64,000 nt of DNA from Streptomyces xanthophaeus. Lineage in GTDB: Bacteria; Actinomycetota; Actinomycetes; Streptomycetales; Streptomycetaceae. The position numbers were made by a program, and so were the translations under genes. Positions 1 to 7,901 of this stretch are shown piece by piece. The DNA is taken from positions 7,789,001 to 7,853,000 of the forward strand of contig NZ_CP076543.1 in NCBI RefSeq assembly GCF_030440515.1, in the 5' to 3' direction. Within the stretch, counting starts at the first letter, position 1; each line of letters starts with the position of its first letter. Under the pieces are notes generated by a model that was not told where the DNA came from, ran no database searches, and saw nothing but the letters and a program-made list of their open reading frames with translations.

Positions 1-215
1 TGTCGGGCGAGGGTGGTGCGCCTGCGGCGTCGAGCGGGACGTTCCCGGTGGGGACGAAGCTGAAGGTCACCAACCTGGACAACGGCCAGTCGACGACCGT
101 CACGGTGAACGGCCCGTCGGGCAGCTGTGTCCTGCTGAACAACGCCGCGTTCGAGACGGTGCGGGAACCGGGCAAGAACCTGATCCGGCGGGCACGTATC
201 GAACGCGTGGGCTGA
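1..215 (+). CDS. C-terminal part of a double-psi beta-barrel (RlpA-like) secreted protein
   Basis: The open frame enters from the left edge and ends in TGA at 213-215, so only about 70 C-terminal residues are visible. The stretch GTKLKVTNLDNGQSTTVTVN matches the core strands of the RlpA/expansin-like double-psi beta-barrel, which usually reads G-T-x-L-x-V-T-N-L-x-N-G. A Gly/Ala/Ser-rich linker precedes it, as in secreted Streptomyces DPBB proteins such as papain-inhibitor relatives and expansin-like proteins. The usual catalytic Asp of lytic RlpA enzymes is not recognisable here (NGPSGSCVLL replaces NDRGP...), so a binding or inhibitor role is as likely as lysis. The N-terminus and signal peptide lie outside the window. 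Confidence 0.7.
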   Translation, partial: SGEGGAPAASSGTFPVGTKLKVTNLDNGQSTTVTVNGPSGSCVLLNNAAFETVREPGKNLIRRARIERVG

Positions 216-409
216 GCGACCGGAGCCCGTTCGGGCTCCCGAGGCCACGGCGGGGGGCGGTGCATGCCGTCCCCGCCGTAGCACGGGCGGCCGACTCCAC
301 CGAGCCCGAGGCGGGGTTCGGCCGAGTGGACAGGGGCGGACAGCACTGAACCGTGATCGCCCCCGCCGGGCCTGGATAGTGGACACCGTCCGCATCGAGT
401 CTGTGCGCC

Positions 410-1312
410 ATGAACCTTGGACGCACGAAGGACGGGGCAGACGCCCCGCCCCGCCAGGGAGCCGCACTCGCGGCCCTGGCCGCAGCGCAGTTCACCGTCG
501 TGCCGGCCACCTCGATCGTGAACGTGGCGCTGCCGCAGATCCGCTCCGGAGTGGGCCTGTCGGACGGCGGCACCACCTGGGTGGTCAACGCCTACGCCCT
601 GGCGTCGGCGCCGCAGCCATCGCCCCCCGCCGCGCTCGCCCTCACATGAACCTGTTCCCTCCAGGCCCCGGCCGGGGCCGGGCCCTGGGCGTCTGGGGCG
701 CCGTCACCGGCGCCGGGGGAGCGGGTGGCGTGCTGCTGGGAGGCGTGCTCACCCAGGCGTGGGGACGGCCCTGGGTCTTCCACGCCGTCGCGCTCGGGAC
801 GACACCGGTCCTGCTCGCCGCGGCGACGCTCGTGCCCCGGGCCGCCGACCACGGATCCGGGCGGTTCGATCTGCTGGGTACCGCGACCGTCACCCTCGCC
901 CTGACCTGCCTGGTGTGGGGGCTGACCACAGCACCCCCGCGCCGGCTGGACCGACGCCGGGGTGCGGGGCTCCCTCCGGGGGCCGTCGTCCTGCTCGCGC
1001 TCTTCGCCCGGGTCGAACGCCGCCGACCGGACGCCCTGATCCCGCCCAGGCTGTTCGTGACCGGCCGGGTCGCCGCGGGCAATGTGCTGATGGCGCTGCT
1101 GGGTTCCGTATGGATCGCCCTGCCCGCCGGCCACCGGGGCGGGCCAACTCCCGCCGGCCGTGGCGAACATGCTCGGAGCGGTCGCGGCACCCCGTATCGC
1201 GGGCCGCATCGGTGCCACGGCGCCCCTCACCGCGGGCCTGCTCGCCGTGGACGGCGTACCCCGGCAGGACGCGGGACCGGCCGGCGGACTGGCCCGCGCA
1301 CCCGCCCCCTGA
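410..1312 (+). pseudogene. Decayed MFS drug exporter (DHA2/EmrB-QacA type)
   Basis: The ATG at 410 opens a normal 14-TM exporter N-terminus (AAAQFTVVPATSIVNVALPQ, then WVVNAYALA), but this frame stops at 649. The family resemblance resumes in another frame from about 646 (GRALGVWGAVTGAGGAGGVL, the motif C region, then TM segments). It shifts back to the first frame near 1145 (PAVANMLGAVAAPRIAGRIG) and ends at 1312. Segments corresponding to TM2-TM4 and most of the C-terminal half are missing. About 300 residues remain of an expected 450-500, so this is a multiply deleted and frameshifted relic that should not make a transporter. A longer overlapping reading frame to 2091 is a composition artefact. 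Confidence 0.75.
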
Positions 1313-1495
1313 TCCGGCACCCGACGGCCCGGCCCGCGGGAGCGCCGGACGGAGGTCCCGCGCCGACGGCCGCTCGCTCAGCGGCCGGTCGCTCGCCGGT
1401 CCGCCGAACCTCTCCTTCCACGCCGCCCGTCGCCGTGCAGCGCTTCCCACCCGCAGGTCCGCCCAGTCCGCCCACCCGTCGGCCCACCGCCCCAG

Positions 1496-2134
1496 ATGGA
1501 GGTCTCCACCTTGTCCGGCCCCGCAACCGTTTCGCCGCCCGCCGCCCATGCCCACCCCACCGGTCGCCCGCGCGAGGTCGACAACCGCGCGGCGTACCTC
1601 AGCTTCGGACTCGCCTACGTAGTCGGCCACGGCGCCGCCGCAGCTTCCGAGGGCGCAGCCCCCTTGATCGGCCTCCCCGACTGGCTGCCCATGACGCTCC
1701 TCGGAGGCGGGCTCGTGGCCGGCATCGCCTTGACCACCACCGCCGCCCTGCGGGCGCAACGAGGGGCCACCCCACCGGAGATCCTGTCCGGCAAGCTGCT
1801 CGGCACCGCCTGGATCGCCGCCTTCACCGCCCTGTTCCTCGCCGTCACCGGCCTCACATCCGTGCTCGACCAGCCGGAACTCCAGTCCGTCCTCTGGCCC
1901 ACCGGCTCCGGTCTGATCGTCGGTCTGCTCTACCTCGCCGAAGGCGCCGTACGCCGCAACCTGCTGCACTACGGCCTCGGCATCTGGCTCGCCCTGACCT
2001 CCACGGCGGCACTCCGGCTCACGGCCCCCGGCCTCTACTGGGTCCTCGCCGTTGCGGGTGGCGGGGCCTACGCCCTCGCCGCAGCCCTTGAACACCGTCG
2101 GCTCCACTCCCTGTCGGGCCACCCCCGCGCCTGA
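1496..2134 (+). CDS. Integral membrane protein of unknown function
   Basis: This encodes 212 residues. A polar N-terminus of about 25 residues is followed by some six hydrophobic segments, for example YLSFGLAYVVGHGAAAAS, MTLLGGGLVAGIALTTTAAL, IAAFTALFLAVTGL, GLIVGLLYLAEG, YGLGIWLALTSTAAL and WVLAVAGGGAYALAAALE. This resembles the small Streptomyces membrane proteins annotated as hypothetical or permease-like. I recognise no catalytic motif. The ATG at 1496 has no strong ribosome-binding site in front of it, so the start is uncertain. The gene follows the decayed MFS exporter and converges on the minus-strand gene ending at 2154. Confidence 0.65.
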   Translation: MEVSTLSGPATVSPPAAHAHPTGRPREVDNRAAYLSFGLAYVVGHGAAAASEGAAPLIGLPDWLPMTLLGGGLVAGIALTTTAALRAQRGATPPEILSGKLLGTAWIAAFTALFLAVTGLTSVLDQPELQSVLWPTGSGLIVGLLYLAEGAVRRNLLHYGLGIWLALTSTAALRLTAPGLYWVLAVAGGGAYALAAALEHRRLHSLSGHPRA

Positions 2135-2153
2135 CGGCCGGCTTCTTGGCCCG

Positions 2154-2759
2154 TCAGGGCCGCAAGCCGGCCCGCCTGAGTGCGATCTCGGAGAGGTCGG
2201 CGATGACTTGCCGGTCCCCGCGCCGCCAAGCGTCGGCGAGACCGCCCGGAGGCGTGGGGAGCGCCGTGAGGTCGCCCAGCCGGCCGGTGAGGGCGCGCAG
2301 GGCGAGCAGGTCGGCGCCTCCCGGTGCGTCGAGGAGGCGCCGCATGGTGATGCTGCGCCGGATCCAGCGCAGGCGTGCGGGGACCCACAGCAGCAGTACG
2401 ACGGCCACCGGGACGACGATCAGGGCCAGTGCGGTCAGGTTGGCCACCTGGCTGACGGCGTCCTGGAGCGACTGTCCGGCGTCGGCGATTCCCGTACTGG
2501 CGTCGGCAGCGGACCGGAGCGGCTTCTTCAGGAGGTCGCCGACGAACGGCACGTTCGAGGCCGCGTCGCCGGCGTTGCCGAGTTCGGTGGCGAGGCTGTC
2601 GCCCGAGCTTTCCACCCTCCGGCCCGGCTCGGCCAGCAACATGATGGCTTCGTGGACGGCCAGGGCGAACCTCACGGCGGCGGCAATCAGGATCACCGCG
2701 ATCAGGTCCGCGAGGATCTGGCGGTTCCGACGTGCTGGAGTCTGTGCGTAGAGGCGCAT
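2154..2759 (-). CDS. Two-TM membrane protein of unknown function
   Basis: The 201-residue protein begins MRLYAQTPARRNRQ and has a first membrane helix (LADLIAVILIAAAVRFALAV). An extracellular Ser/Gly/Ala/Asp-rich segment of about 60 residues follows, then a second helix (LTALALIVVPVAVVLLLWVP) and a cytoplasmic tail rich in Arg and Leu. This fits the Streptomyces family of two-helix membrane proteins with an amphipathic external loop, whose function is unknown. The start at 2759 was chosen over upstream in-frame codons because GGGAG lies 7 bases ahead and the upstream extension is low-complexity Arg/Ser. It converges on the preceding gene with about 20 bases between stops. Confidence 0.75.
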   Translation of the reverse strand: MRLYAQTPARRNRQILADLIAVILIAAAVRFALAVHEAIMLLAEPGRRVESSGDSLATELGNAGDAASNVPFVGDLLKKPLRSAADASTGIADAGQSLQDAVSQVANLTALALIVVPVAVVLLLWVPARLRWIRRSITMRRLLDAPGGADLLALRALTGRLGDLTALPTPPGGLADAWRRGDRQVIADLSEIALRRAGLRP

Positions 2760-2993
2760 CGGCGGGCTCCCGTTCGGGTCGGACGTCGAGGACCGGCCCC
2801 GCCGGGTGAGGCTCGGCCGCTCGGTCGACCGTACGCCGGACTCGGCCTTCGCACCGGTCTCCGTGGACGAACGTCCGCGACGCGGCGTCTGGTCGGCGCA
2901 CGCACGCGTCGAGCGGGACGGGCCGAGCGGGACGGCGTCCCGCACGCCCTCCGCCGGGCATCACGGGGCACCGAGTGCGCACCTGGCGGATGG

Positions 2994-4292
2994 TCAGGAG
3001 CGGGCCGGCCTGGGGTCGCGGTCGCCGAGTACGAACTCGGCCGGCCAGCTCTCGCGCAGGATCCGGGCCAGCAGCGGGTGCTCGGAGTCGAGCACCTCGC
3101 CGGCCCGGATCGAGCCGTCCGCCGCTTCCCGCTGCCCGCCGAGGAGGACGGGTGCCCGGAGCAGCTCCTCGCCCCACGGATCGATGGCGTTGTCGAACAG
3201 GCCCTCGAAGCGGTGACCTTCCAAGGAACCGTCGTGCACCCGGCGGGTGTAGTCCTCGATCACCTCGGCGGCCAGGCGCACCCAGGCCAGGTGAACCACG
3301 GTGCGGCCGTCGTCGAGGCGGATCGGCAGCCGGACCTTGAGGAAGTTGCCGACACCTCGGGCGACCATCACCGCGCCGGTGTCGGCGGTGACCCGCTCCG
3401 CCCGCTCGGCCGGGGAGAGTTCGCCGATCAGGTGGGGGAGGGGGTGGGCGAAGCCGGGACGCTCCGGGTCCAAGGTGCCGCCGCAGTCGCACCCGCACCC
3501 GCCGGCCCCGTGGCCGTGCCCCTCCTCGCCGGAGCCGACGGGCAGCAGCAGGGTGAAGGACCGGGCGACGGTGAAGACGGTCGGCTCGGGCAGGCCGAGC
3601 GCGGCCAGCGCGGCGGAGGCAGCCTCGTGCCGCTCGCCGTTGACCCGGACCTCGGCCTCCACGGCGCCCGGGGCACCGCCGTAGAAGACCCGCACACCGT
3701 TGAACCAGGGCGACTCCAGGTCGGCCGTGAAGGTGTCTGCGATCTCGCGGAGTACGTCCGCCTCCGCCAGCGCGTTCTGCAGACGGAGGTTCTCCCCGTC
3801 GGAGAGCCCGTAGGCCAGCACGCCCGAGGTGATGGACCGCCACCCCGGCACGCCGTGCTCGTCGTCGGGCCCCCGGTGGTCGGCGAGCTCCTCACGCCCG
3901 TGGAGCAGCTCGAGCATGCAGGCGCCGGCGGAGCGGGCCCAGAGGCCGGCCGCGTCGCGCGCGGTGGTGACCACCACCACGCATTCCGTGAAGCAGGGCA
4001 CGTCGGGCTGGACGCTCACGTCCGGGAAGGCGATCAGGTCGTAGTGCCGGTCGTCCCCGTGCCCGGCCGGTCCGACAGCGACGGCCCAACCCTGCGGGCT
4101 GAGGAGTGAGTTGCCCTTGAGCTCGGCGCCCGCTGTACAGCCGGGGGCGACCTCCTCCAAGGCGTCGCGGACCAGGGCGAGGAGGTCGAGATCGGGCAGT
4201 CGGCCCGCGCTGGGCTCGGTGCGGCGCAGGTGGCGGCGTATCCAGGACATGCGGAGGATCATATGGAGGAGGTGCCGGTGCACCACATGCAT
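2994..4292 (-). CDS. DUF6348-like protein with a Cys-His metal-site insert
   Basis: This is a soluble protein of about 420-432 residues. The N-terminal half (from SWIRRHLRR to about residue 210) resembles the DUF6348 family, with a conserved core around PCFTECVVVVTTARDAAGLW and GACMLELLHGREELADHRGP. The C-terminal part (VRLPIRLDDGRTVVHLAWVR, then FEGLFDNAIDPWGEELL) looks like a second, DUF2199-like domain. Between them is a Gly/His/Cys cluster (HGHGAGGCGCDCGG, about residues 270-285) that could bind a metal ion. No enzymatic motif is evident. The start could be 4292, 4262 or 4250; none has a good ribosome-binding site. Both domain assignments are from memory and tentative. Confidence 0.65.
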   Translation of the reverse strand: MHVVHRHLLHMILRMSWIRRHLRRTEPSAGRLPDLDLLALVRDALEEVAPGCTAGAELKGNSLLSPQGWAVAVGPAGHGDDRHYDLIAFPDVSVQPDVPCFTECVVVVTTARDAAGLWARSAGACMLELLHGREELADHRGPDDEHGVPGWRSITSGVLAYGLSDGENLRLQNALAEADVLREIADTFTADLESPWFNGVRVFYGGAPGAVEAEVRVNGERHEAASAALAALGLPEPTVFTVARSFTLLLPVGSGEEGHGHGAGGCGCDCGGTLDPERPGFAHPLPHLIGELSPAERAERVTADTGAVMVARGVGNFLKVRLPIRLDDGRTVVHLAWVRLAAEVIEDYTRRVHDGSLEGHRFEGLFDNAIDPWGEELLRAPVLLGGQREAADGSIRAGEVLDSEHPLLARILRESWPAEFVLGDRDPRPARS

Positions 4293-4439
4293 TCCCGTTC
4301 TCAGGGTGTGGTGCTCGCGCCGTGGCGGCGGCCGCGCCGTCGGTGACCGGGATCTGCCGGGAGGCCCCGATCCGGCCCGGGCGGTCGACCGTGAGGGTGC
4401 CGGCAGGGCAGACTCTCAGCAGAAGGAAAGGGGCGGGCG

Positions 4440-4730
4440 ATGACCGCACAGCCGATTCACCGGCACGAGCCGGAGCGAGTTCCGCGCAATGCGAGGGGCA
4501 TCGCCGACGCGCTGACGCCGGAAGCCGCGAAGGAGTTCTACGTCGAACTCCTGGCCGCCCAGCCGGAAGAGGCGAAGGGCGTACTGCTGCGCTGGTGGGG
4601 ACGCGCGGTGCTCGAATCCGATCCGGGCCGGCAGCGACGGGTCGAGGCCGCACTCGCGGGGACGACTCCGACGATCGCCGTGCAGGACATGCTCGACCGG
4701 CGACGGGCGGCGGGACTGCCCGTTGAGTGA
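4440..4730 (+). CDS. DUF6247-like small protein, possible antitoxin of a pair
   Basis: The 96-residue acidic protein has the pattern RNARGIADALTPEAAKEFY followed by L..W..AVLESDP, which fits the actinobacterial DUF6247 family. Those proteins commonly sit directly upstream of a small toxin-like gene. An AAGGAAAGGGG ribosome-binding site precedes the ATG. The next gene starts inside this one (TTG at 4723, 8-base overlap), so the two are translationally coupled. That organisation is typical of type II toxin-antitoxin modules, but the family has no proven function that I know of. The antitoxin role is inferred from context only. Confidence 0.6.
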   Translation: MTAQPIHRHEPERVPRNARGIADALTPEAAKEFYVELLAAQPEEAKGVLLRWWGRAVLESDPGRQRRVEAALAGTTPTIAVQDMLDRRRAAGLPVE

Positions 4731-5019
4731 GCCCTTCGACGACGGATCCGAGGGCTTGCCGTGCGTGCTGTCCGAGGACGTCACCGCCTTCATGATCGAC
4801 CCTGCGCTGCCGCCCTGGGCGATGGGCCCGATCGTGGCCGCGATGGTCGAGATCGGCGAGACCCGGGGACTCGCCGCCGGCAGCACGGCGGCGGAAGACT
4901 GGCCGGAGTTGCGACTGCTGCCGCTCGGTGAGGACGGGGGGCTGGGCATCGTCGAGTACGTGATCGCCAAGGAGACGGTCCCACCACAGGTGATCGTGAC
5001 CCGCATCCTGCTGTACTGA
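4723..5019 (+). CDS. Small protein coupled to the DUF6247-like gene, possible RelE-like toxin
   Basis: The 98-residue protein starts at TTG 4723, overlapping the stop of the upstream gene. The C-terminus (GLGIVEYVIAKETVPPQVIV then TRILLY) resembles the last beta strands of ParE/RelE-fold proteins, and the middle segment LPPWAMGPIVAAMVEIGETR is helical. Canonical RelE catalytic Arg/Lys/Tyr residues cannot be assigned with confidence. Coupling and size support a toxin-antitoxin-like pair. An alternative is an uncharacterised two-gene unit without toxicity. Intergenic sequence after 5019 leads into a secreted-protein gene with its own ribosome-binding site. Confidence 0.55.
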   Translation: MSEPFDDGSEGLPCVLSEDVTAFMIDPALPPWAMGPIVAAMVEIGETRGLAAGSTAAEDWPELRLLPLGEDGGLGIVEYVIAKETVPPQVIVTRILLY

Positions 5020-5254
5020 AGACCCGCGAAGGGCCCGGCCGACGATGCGCCGGTACGCACGAACTACGACGGGACATGCGGTCCCCGCTGCCGCACGGGA
5101 ACCGGCCGGGCGCAGCAGTCCGAACCGCGCGGCCGCCCTGCCGGCTGCGCCGTACGGATGGACTCGGGCCGTACGGCGGCCGGTACGGGGCCTTGCCGCG
5201 CAGAGCGGCCTACCTTCGCACTGCTCGACCACCCCTCCACGAAAGGCAGTACCC

Positions 5255-5575
5255 GTGCGATCGATCCGTTGCGCCCTGACCGCTCTCGCCGCCGGTGGCA
5301 TCCTCCTGGCGGGCGCGTCCGCCGCCTCCGCCGACGACTTCACCATCTACGCACCGGTCAGCAACACGTACTCGATCGTCTTCGGTGACCTGAGCCAGGT
5401 GGCCGGTGACGACGTCTTCAACGCCGGCCGCGACAACACGGTGGGCTCCCACAACGGCACGGCGCCGGCCGGTGACGTCGGCATGGCGGCCATCCCCGGG
5501 ACCCAGATCCTGAGCAACGAGGCCCTGATGCAGCGTGCCGCCGGTCAGTGGACGGGCAACATCACCGGCAAGTAG
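5255..5575 (+). CDS. Small secreted protein of unknown function
   Basis: A GTG at 5255 with GAAAGG 9 bases upstream begins a 106-residue preprotein. The signal peptide has a basic n-region (VRSIR), a hydrophobic core (LTALAAGGILLAGA) and an ASA cleavage site before DDFTIYAP. The mature part, about 80 residues, has no cysteine and contains a polar, Asn-rich region (DVFNAGRDNTVGSHNGT) and a C-terminal QWTGNITGK. I do not recognise the family. The in-frame extension upstream of 5255 has no matching ribosome-binding site and would bury the signal peptide. A strong hairpin terminator lies just downstream. Confidence 0.7.
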   Translation: MRSIRCALTALAAGGILLAGASAASADDFTIYAPVSNTYSIVFGDLSQVAGDDVFNAGRDNTVGSHNGTAPAGDVGMAAIPGTQILSNEALMQRAAGQWTGNITGK

Positions 5576-5582
5576 CGCCCCG

Positions 5583-5607
5583 CCGCCACCCCTTGAGGGG
5601 GTGGCGG
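5583..5607 (+). terminator. Hairpin terminator after the secreted-protein gene
   Basis: A perfect 10-bp stem (CCGCCACCCC, loop TTGAG, GGGGTGGCGG) starts 7 bases after the stop codon and is followed by the short T-rich run CCTTTTC. This is a good intrinsic-type terminator for a Streptomyces gene. Confidence 0.75.
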
Positions 5608-5680
5608 ACCTTTTCGTCCGCCGGGCGTCTGCGCATGCGGTCGAGCAGTCAATTCCCCAAATAAGTTCTGCAAAAATACT

Positions 5681-5708
5681 TTTGGAAAGCTTCCGAGGGT
5701 CATAGCCT
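5681..5708 (+). promoter_or_regulatory. Putative leaderless promoter of the ArsR-MFS operon
   Basis: TTTGGA at 5681 and TAGCCT at 5703 are separated by 16 bases. TAGCCT ends 6 bases before the ATG at 5715, so transcription would begin at or next to the start codon. The stretch 5650-5690 is noticeably AT-rich for this genome and there is no ribosome-binding site, both consistent with a leaderless transcript. Confidence 0.4.
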
Positions 5709-5714
5709 CCCTGC

Positions 5715-6383
5715 ATGGTCAGCGAAGAACAGAGACGCGTACTCGATCCTGAGCGGGACTCCGCAGCCCTGAAGGCCCTCACGCACCCGTTGCGCATCCG
5801 GCTGCTCGGGCTGCTGCGGCAGGACGGCCCGGCCACCGCGAGCGAGCTCGGGGCCAGGACCGGGGAGTCGTCCGCTTCCACCAGCTATCACCTGCGCGTG
5901 CTGGCGAAGTACGCGTTCGTCGCCGAGGCCGAACACCGGGACGGCCGGGAGCGGCGGTGGCAGGCCGTGCACTCCGTGACCGCCTGGAGCAACAGGTCGA
6001 TGGAATCCTCACCGGGCAGCCGCGCCTTGCTCAGCCTCTCGCGCAGGGCCCAGATCGAGCACCTGGAGGCCTCTCTCGTCCGGCACGAGGCCGATATCGC
6101 CGACGGACGGCTGCCGCCGGAGTGGGCGGAACCCTCCGGCATCAGCGACTTGATGCCCCGTCTGACGCCCGAATCGCTCACCGAACTCCGCGAGGTGTTC
6201 GCCCGGAAGCTCGGGGAACTGACCGCGCGTGATGCAGGAGATCCTCGCGCGGCGCAGGTCGTACTCCTCACGGCAGGACTGCCCCTCGCGCCACGCGACC
6301 CCGCCGCAGAGCCGGACGACCCGGGCCCGACGGCGACGGCGACGGCGGCAGCGACGGCGACGGACGCCGGGAACGCGTCATGA
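5715..6383 (+). CDS. ArsR-family winged-helix regulator
   Basis: The 222-residue protein has an N-terminal winged helix (about residues 15-85). ALKALTHPLRIRLLGLLRQD leads into a helix-turn-helix (TASELGARTGESSASTSYHL), typical of the HTH_20/ArsR group that lacks an obvious metal-binding cysteine motif. The C-terminal half is helical and ends in an Ala/Thr-rich low-complexity tail (about residues 200-218). It overlaps the following MFS gene by ATGA at 6380-6383. Linkage of such regulators to MFS exporters is common in Streptomyces, and the regulator most likely controls this operon. No ribosome-binding site is seen, and an apparent -10 box 6 bases upstream suggests leaderless translation. Confidence 0.88.
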   Translation: MVSEEQRRVLDPERDSAALKALTHPLRIRLLGLLRQDGPATASELGARTGESSASTSYHLRVLAKYAFVAEAEHRDGRERRWQAVHSVTAWSNRSMESSPGSRALLSLSRRAQIEHLEASLVRHEADIADGRLPPEWAEPSGISDLMPRLTPESLTELREVFARKLGELTARDAGDPRAAQVVLLTAGLPLAPRDPAAEPDDPGPTATATAAATATDAGNAS

Positions 6384-7741
6384 CCGGGTCGCTGGACACG
6401 GCCACCGCACGCCGCCGCTACATCACGGTCTGCGCGCTCTTCTGGCTGCCGCTGGGCCTGAGCCTCGCCCCCCTGATCCTGCTGCTCACCGAGCGCGGCC
6501 TGACCACGGCGACGATCGCGGGCCTGTTCGCCGCGCACTCGCTGACGGCCGCAGCACTGGAACTGCCCACCGGAGGACTGGCCGACGTCCTGGGACGCCG
6601 CGCCGTCCTGATCGGCGCCGGCCTACTGAACCTGACCGCCCTGGTCCTCGTAGGCCTGGGCTCCGCTCCCTGGCTGCTCGCCCTGGGCATGGTGCTGATG
6701 GGTGCGGGCCGTGCCCTGTCCAGCGGGCCGGCCGAAGCCTGGTACGTCGACGCCGTCCACGCGGACGCAGGGCCCGGCGCCGATCTGCGCCCCGGCCTGG
6801 CGGGCGGCTCCTCCGCAACCTCCGCCGCGCTCGCCGCGGGAACCCTGCTCGGCGGCGCCCTTCCCTGGCTGCTCGGAGTCGGCCCGGACCTCGGCGCCCG
6901 GCTGCGCGAAGCCTCCTCCGGACTGGTACTGCCCCTGTCCGTCCCGCTGTTGCTGGGCACCGCGGTCGAGATCGCCTTCGTGCTGTACGTCGTGACCGCG
7001 CTGCCCGAGCCGCCCCGGCCGCCGGCCGCCCTGCGCGACGTACTCCGAGGCATCCCGGCCACCGTCGCGGGCGGACTGCGGCTGGGTGGCCGGGACACGC
7101 TGGTCCGCCGGGTGTTCCTCAGCGCGGGTGCGGCCGGCAGCGCGCTGGTGACGATCGAACTGCTCATGCCGGGACGCGCCGCGGCCGTCACCGGCGCGCC
7201 GGAGTCGGGGGCGGTGCTCTTCGCCGTACTGGCCTGCGCCGGATTCATCTGCTCCGGCTTCGGCAGCCACCTCGCGCCGCTGACCGCCCGACTCGCGGGC
7301 AGCGGCGAACGTGCGGTCATGGTCAGCCTCGGTGCCGGAGCGAGCGGGCTGCTTCTGCTCGCCGCCACCGCGGCGTCCACCGGAGCGGGCGCCCTGGCGC
7401 TCTCGGTGACCGGCTACGGCCTGCTCTACCTCGGACTCGGTGCGGCGGGACCCAGTCAGAACGACATCCTGCACCGCCGCGTCACCAGTGGGGGCCGGGC
7501 CACCGCGCTGTCCGTCCAGTCCCTCGCCCTGCAACTGGTGGGAGCACTCACCGGCCTGGTCGTCGGGGTCCTCCGGCCAGGCCCGGTGCCCTGGCTGCTG
7601 GGAGGCACCGTACTGCTGGCGGGATCTCTCCTGTGGGTTCGACGCAGCGGTCTCGCAGCATCGGTTCCGGAGGCGGCGAAGCCTCAGCCACCCGCGGGTT
7701 CCCCCTCCGTGCCCGCAGAACCTGTGCCCTTCGAGATCTGA
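6380..7741 (+). CDS. MFS transporter
   Basis: The 453-residue protein has about 12 hydrophobic segments. Motif A-like GGLADVLGRRAVLIG sits between TM2 and TM3, and an LPTG sequence precedes it (ALELPTGGLAD). This resembles small-molecule exporters paired with ArsR/HTH_20 regulators. A loop with GPGADLRPGLAGGSSATSAA is found before TM5. The C-terminus is a short Pro-rich tail. Start and stop overlap the regulator gene (ATGA), so the two are cotranscribed and translationally coupled. The substrate cannot be told from sequence. An efflux role is inferred from the regulator context. Confidence 0.88.
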   Translation: MTGSLDTATARRRYITVCALFWLPLGLSLAPLILLLTERGLTTATIAGLFAAHSLTAAALELPTGGLADVLGRRAVLIGAGLLNLTALVLVGLGSAPWLLALGMVLMGAGRALSSGPAEAWYVDAVHADAGPGADLRPGLAGGSSATSAALAAGTLLGGALPWLLGVGPDLGARLREASSGLVLPLSVPLLLGTAVEIAFVLYVVTALPEPPRPPAALRDVLRGIPATVAGGLRLGGRDTLVRRVFLSAGAAGSALVTIELLMPGRAAAVTGAPESGAVLFAVLACAGFICSGFGSHLAPLTARLAGSGERAVMVSLGAGASGLLLLAATAASTGAGALALSVTGYGLLYLGLGAAGPSQNDILHRRVTSGGRATALSVQSLALQLVGALTGLVVGVLRPGPVPWLLGGTVLLAGSLLWVRRSGLAASVPEAAKPQPPAGSPSVPAEPVPFEI

Positions 7742-7901
7742 CCCCCTCAGGCCGGTCCGAGGGCGCGAGGGGTGTCCCGCTCCCCGTCCGGCGGGCACGC
7801 GGTCGACCGGCCGACCGCGCGCGGTCCGGGCGAGGCGGTGTGGTCAGGGCACCGGCCCGGCGGCACACTGGAGTTCCACGCCCCGCAGCGCCAGGAGTGA
7901 C

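Noticed and set aside
379..2091. Long plus-strand open frame of 570 codons
   Set aside because: Mostly Arg/Pro/Gly low-complexity; only the part from about 646 to 1140 resembles an MFS protein and belongs to the decayed exporter.
890..2122. Long minus-strand open frame of 410 codons opposite the decayed exporter and membrane-protein genes
   Set aside because: Shadow of plus-strand genes; composition is unlike real proteins and no motif is present.
2052..4109. 685-codon plus-strand frame
   Set aside because: Reverse shadow of the two minus-strand genes; no recognisable domain.
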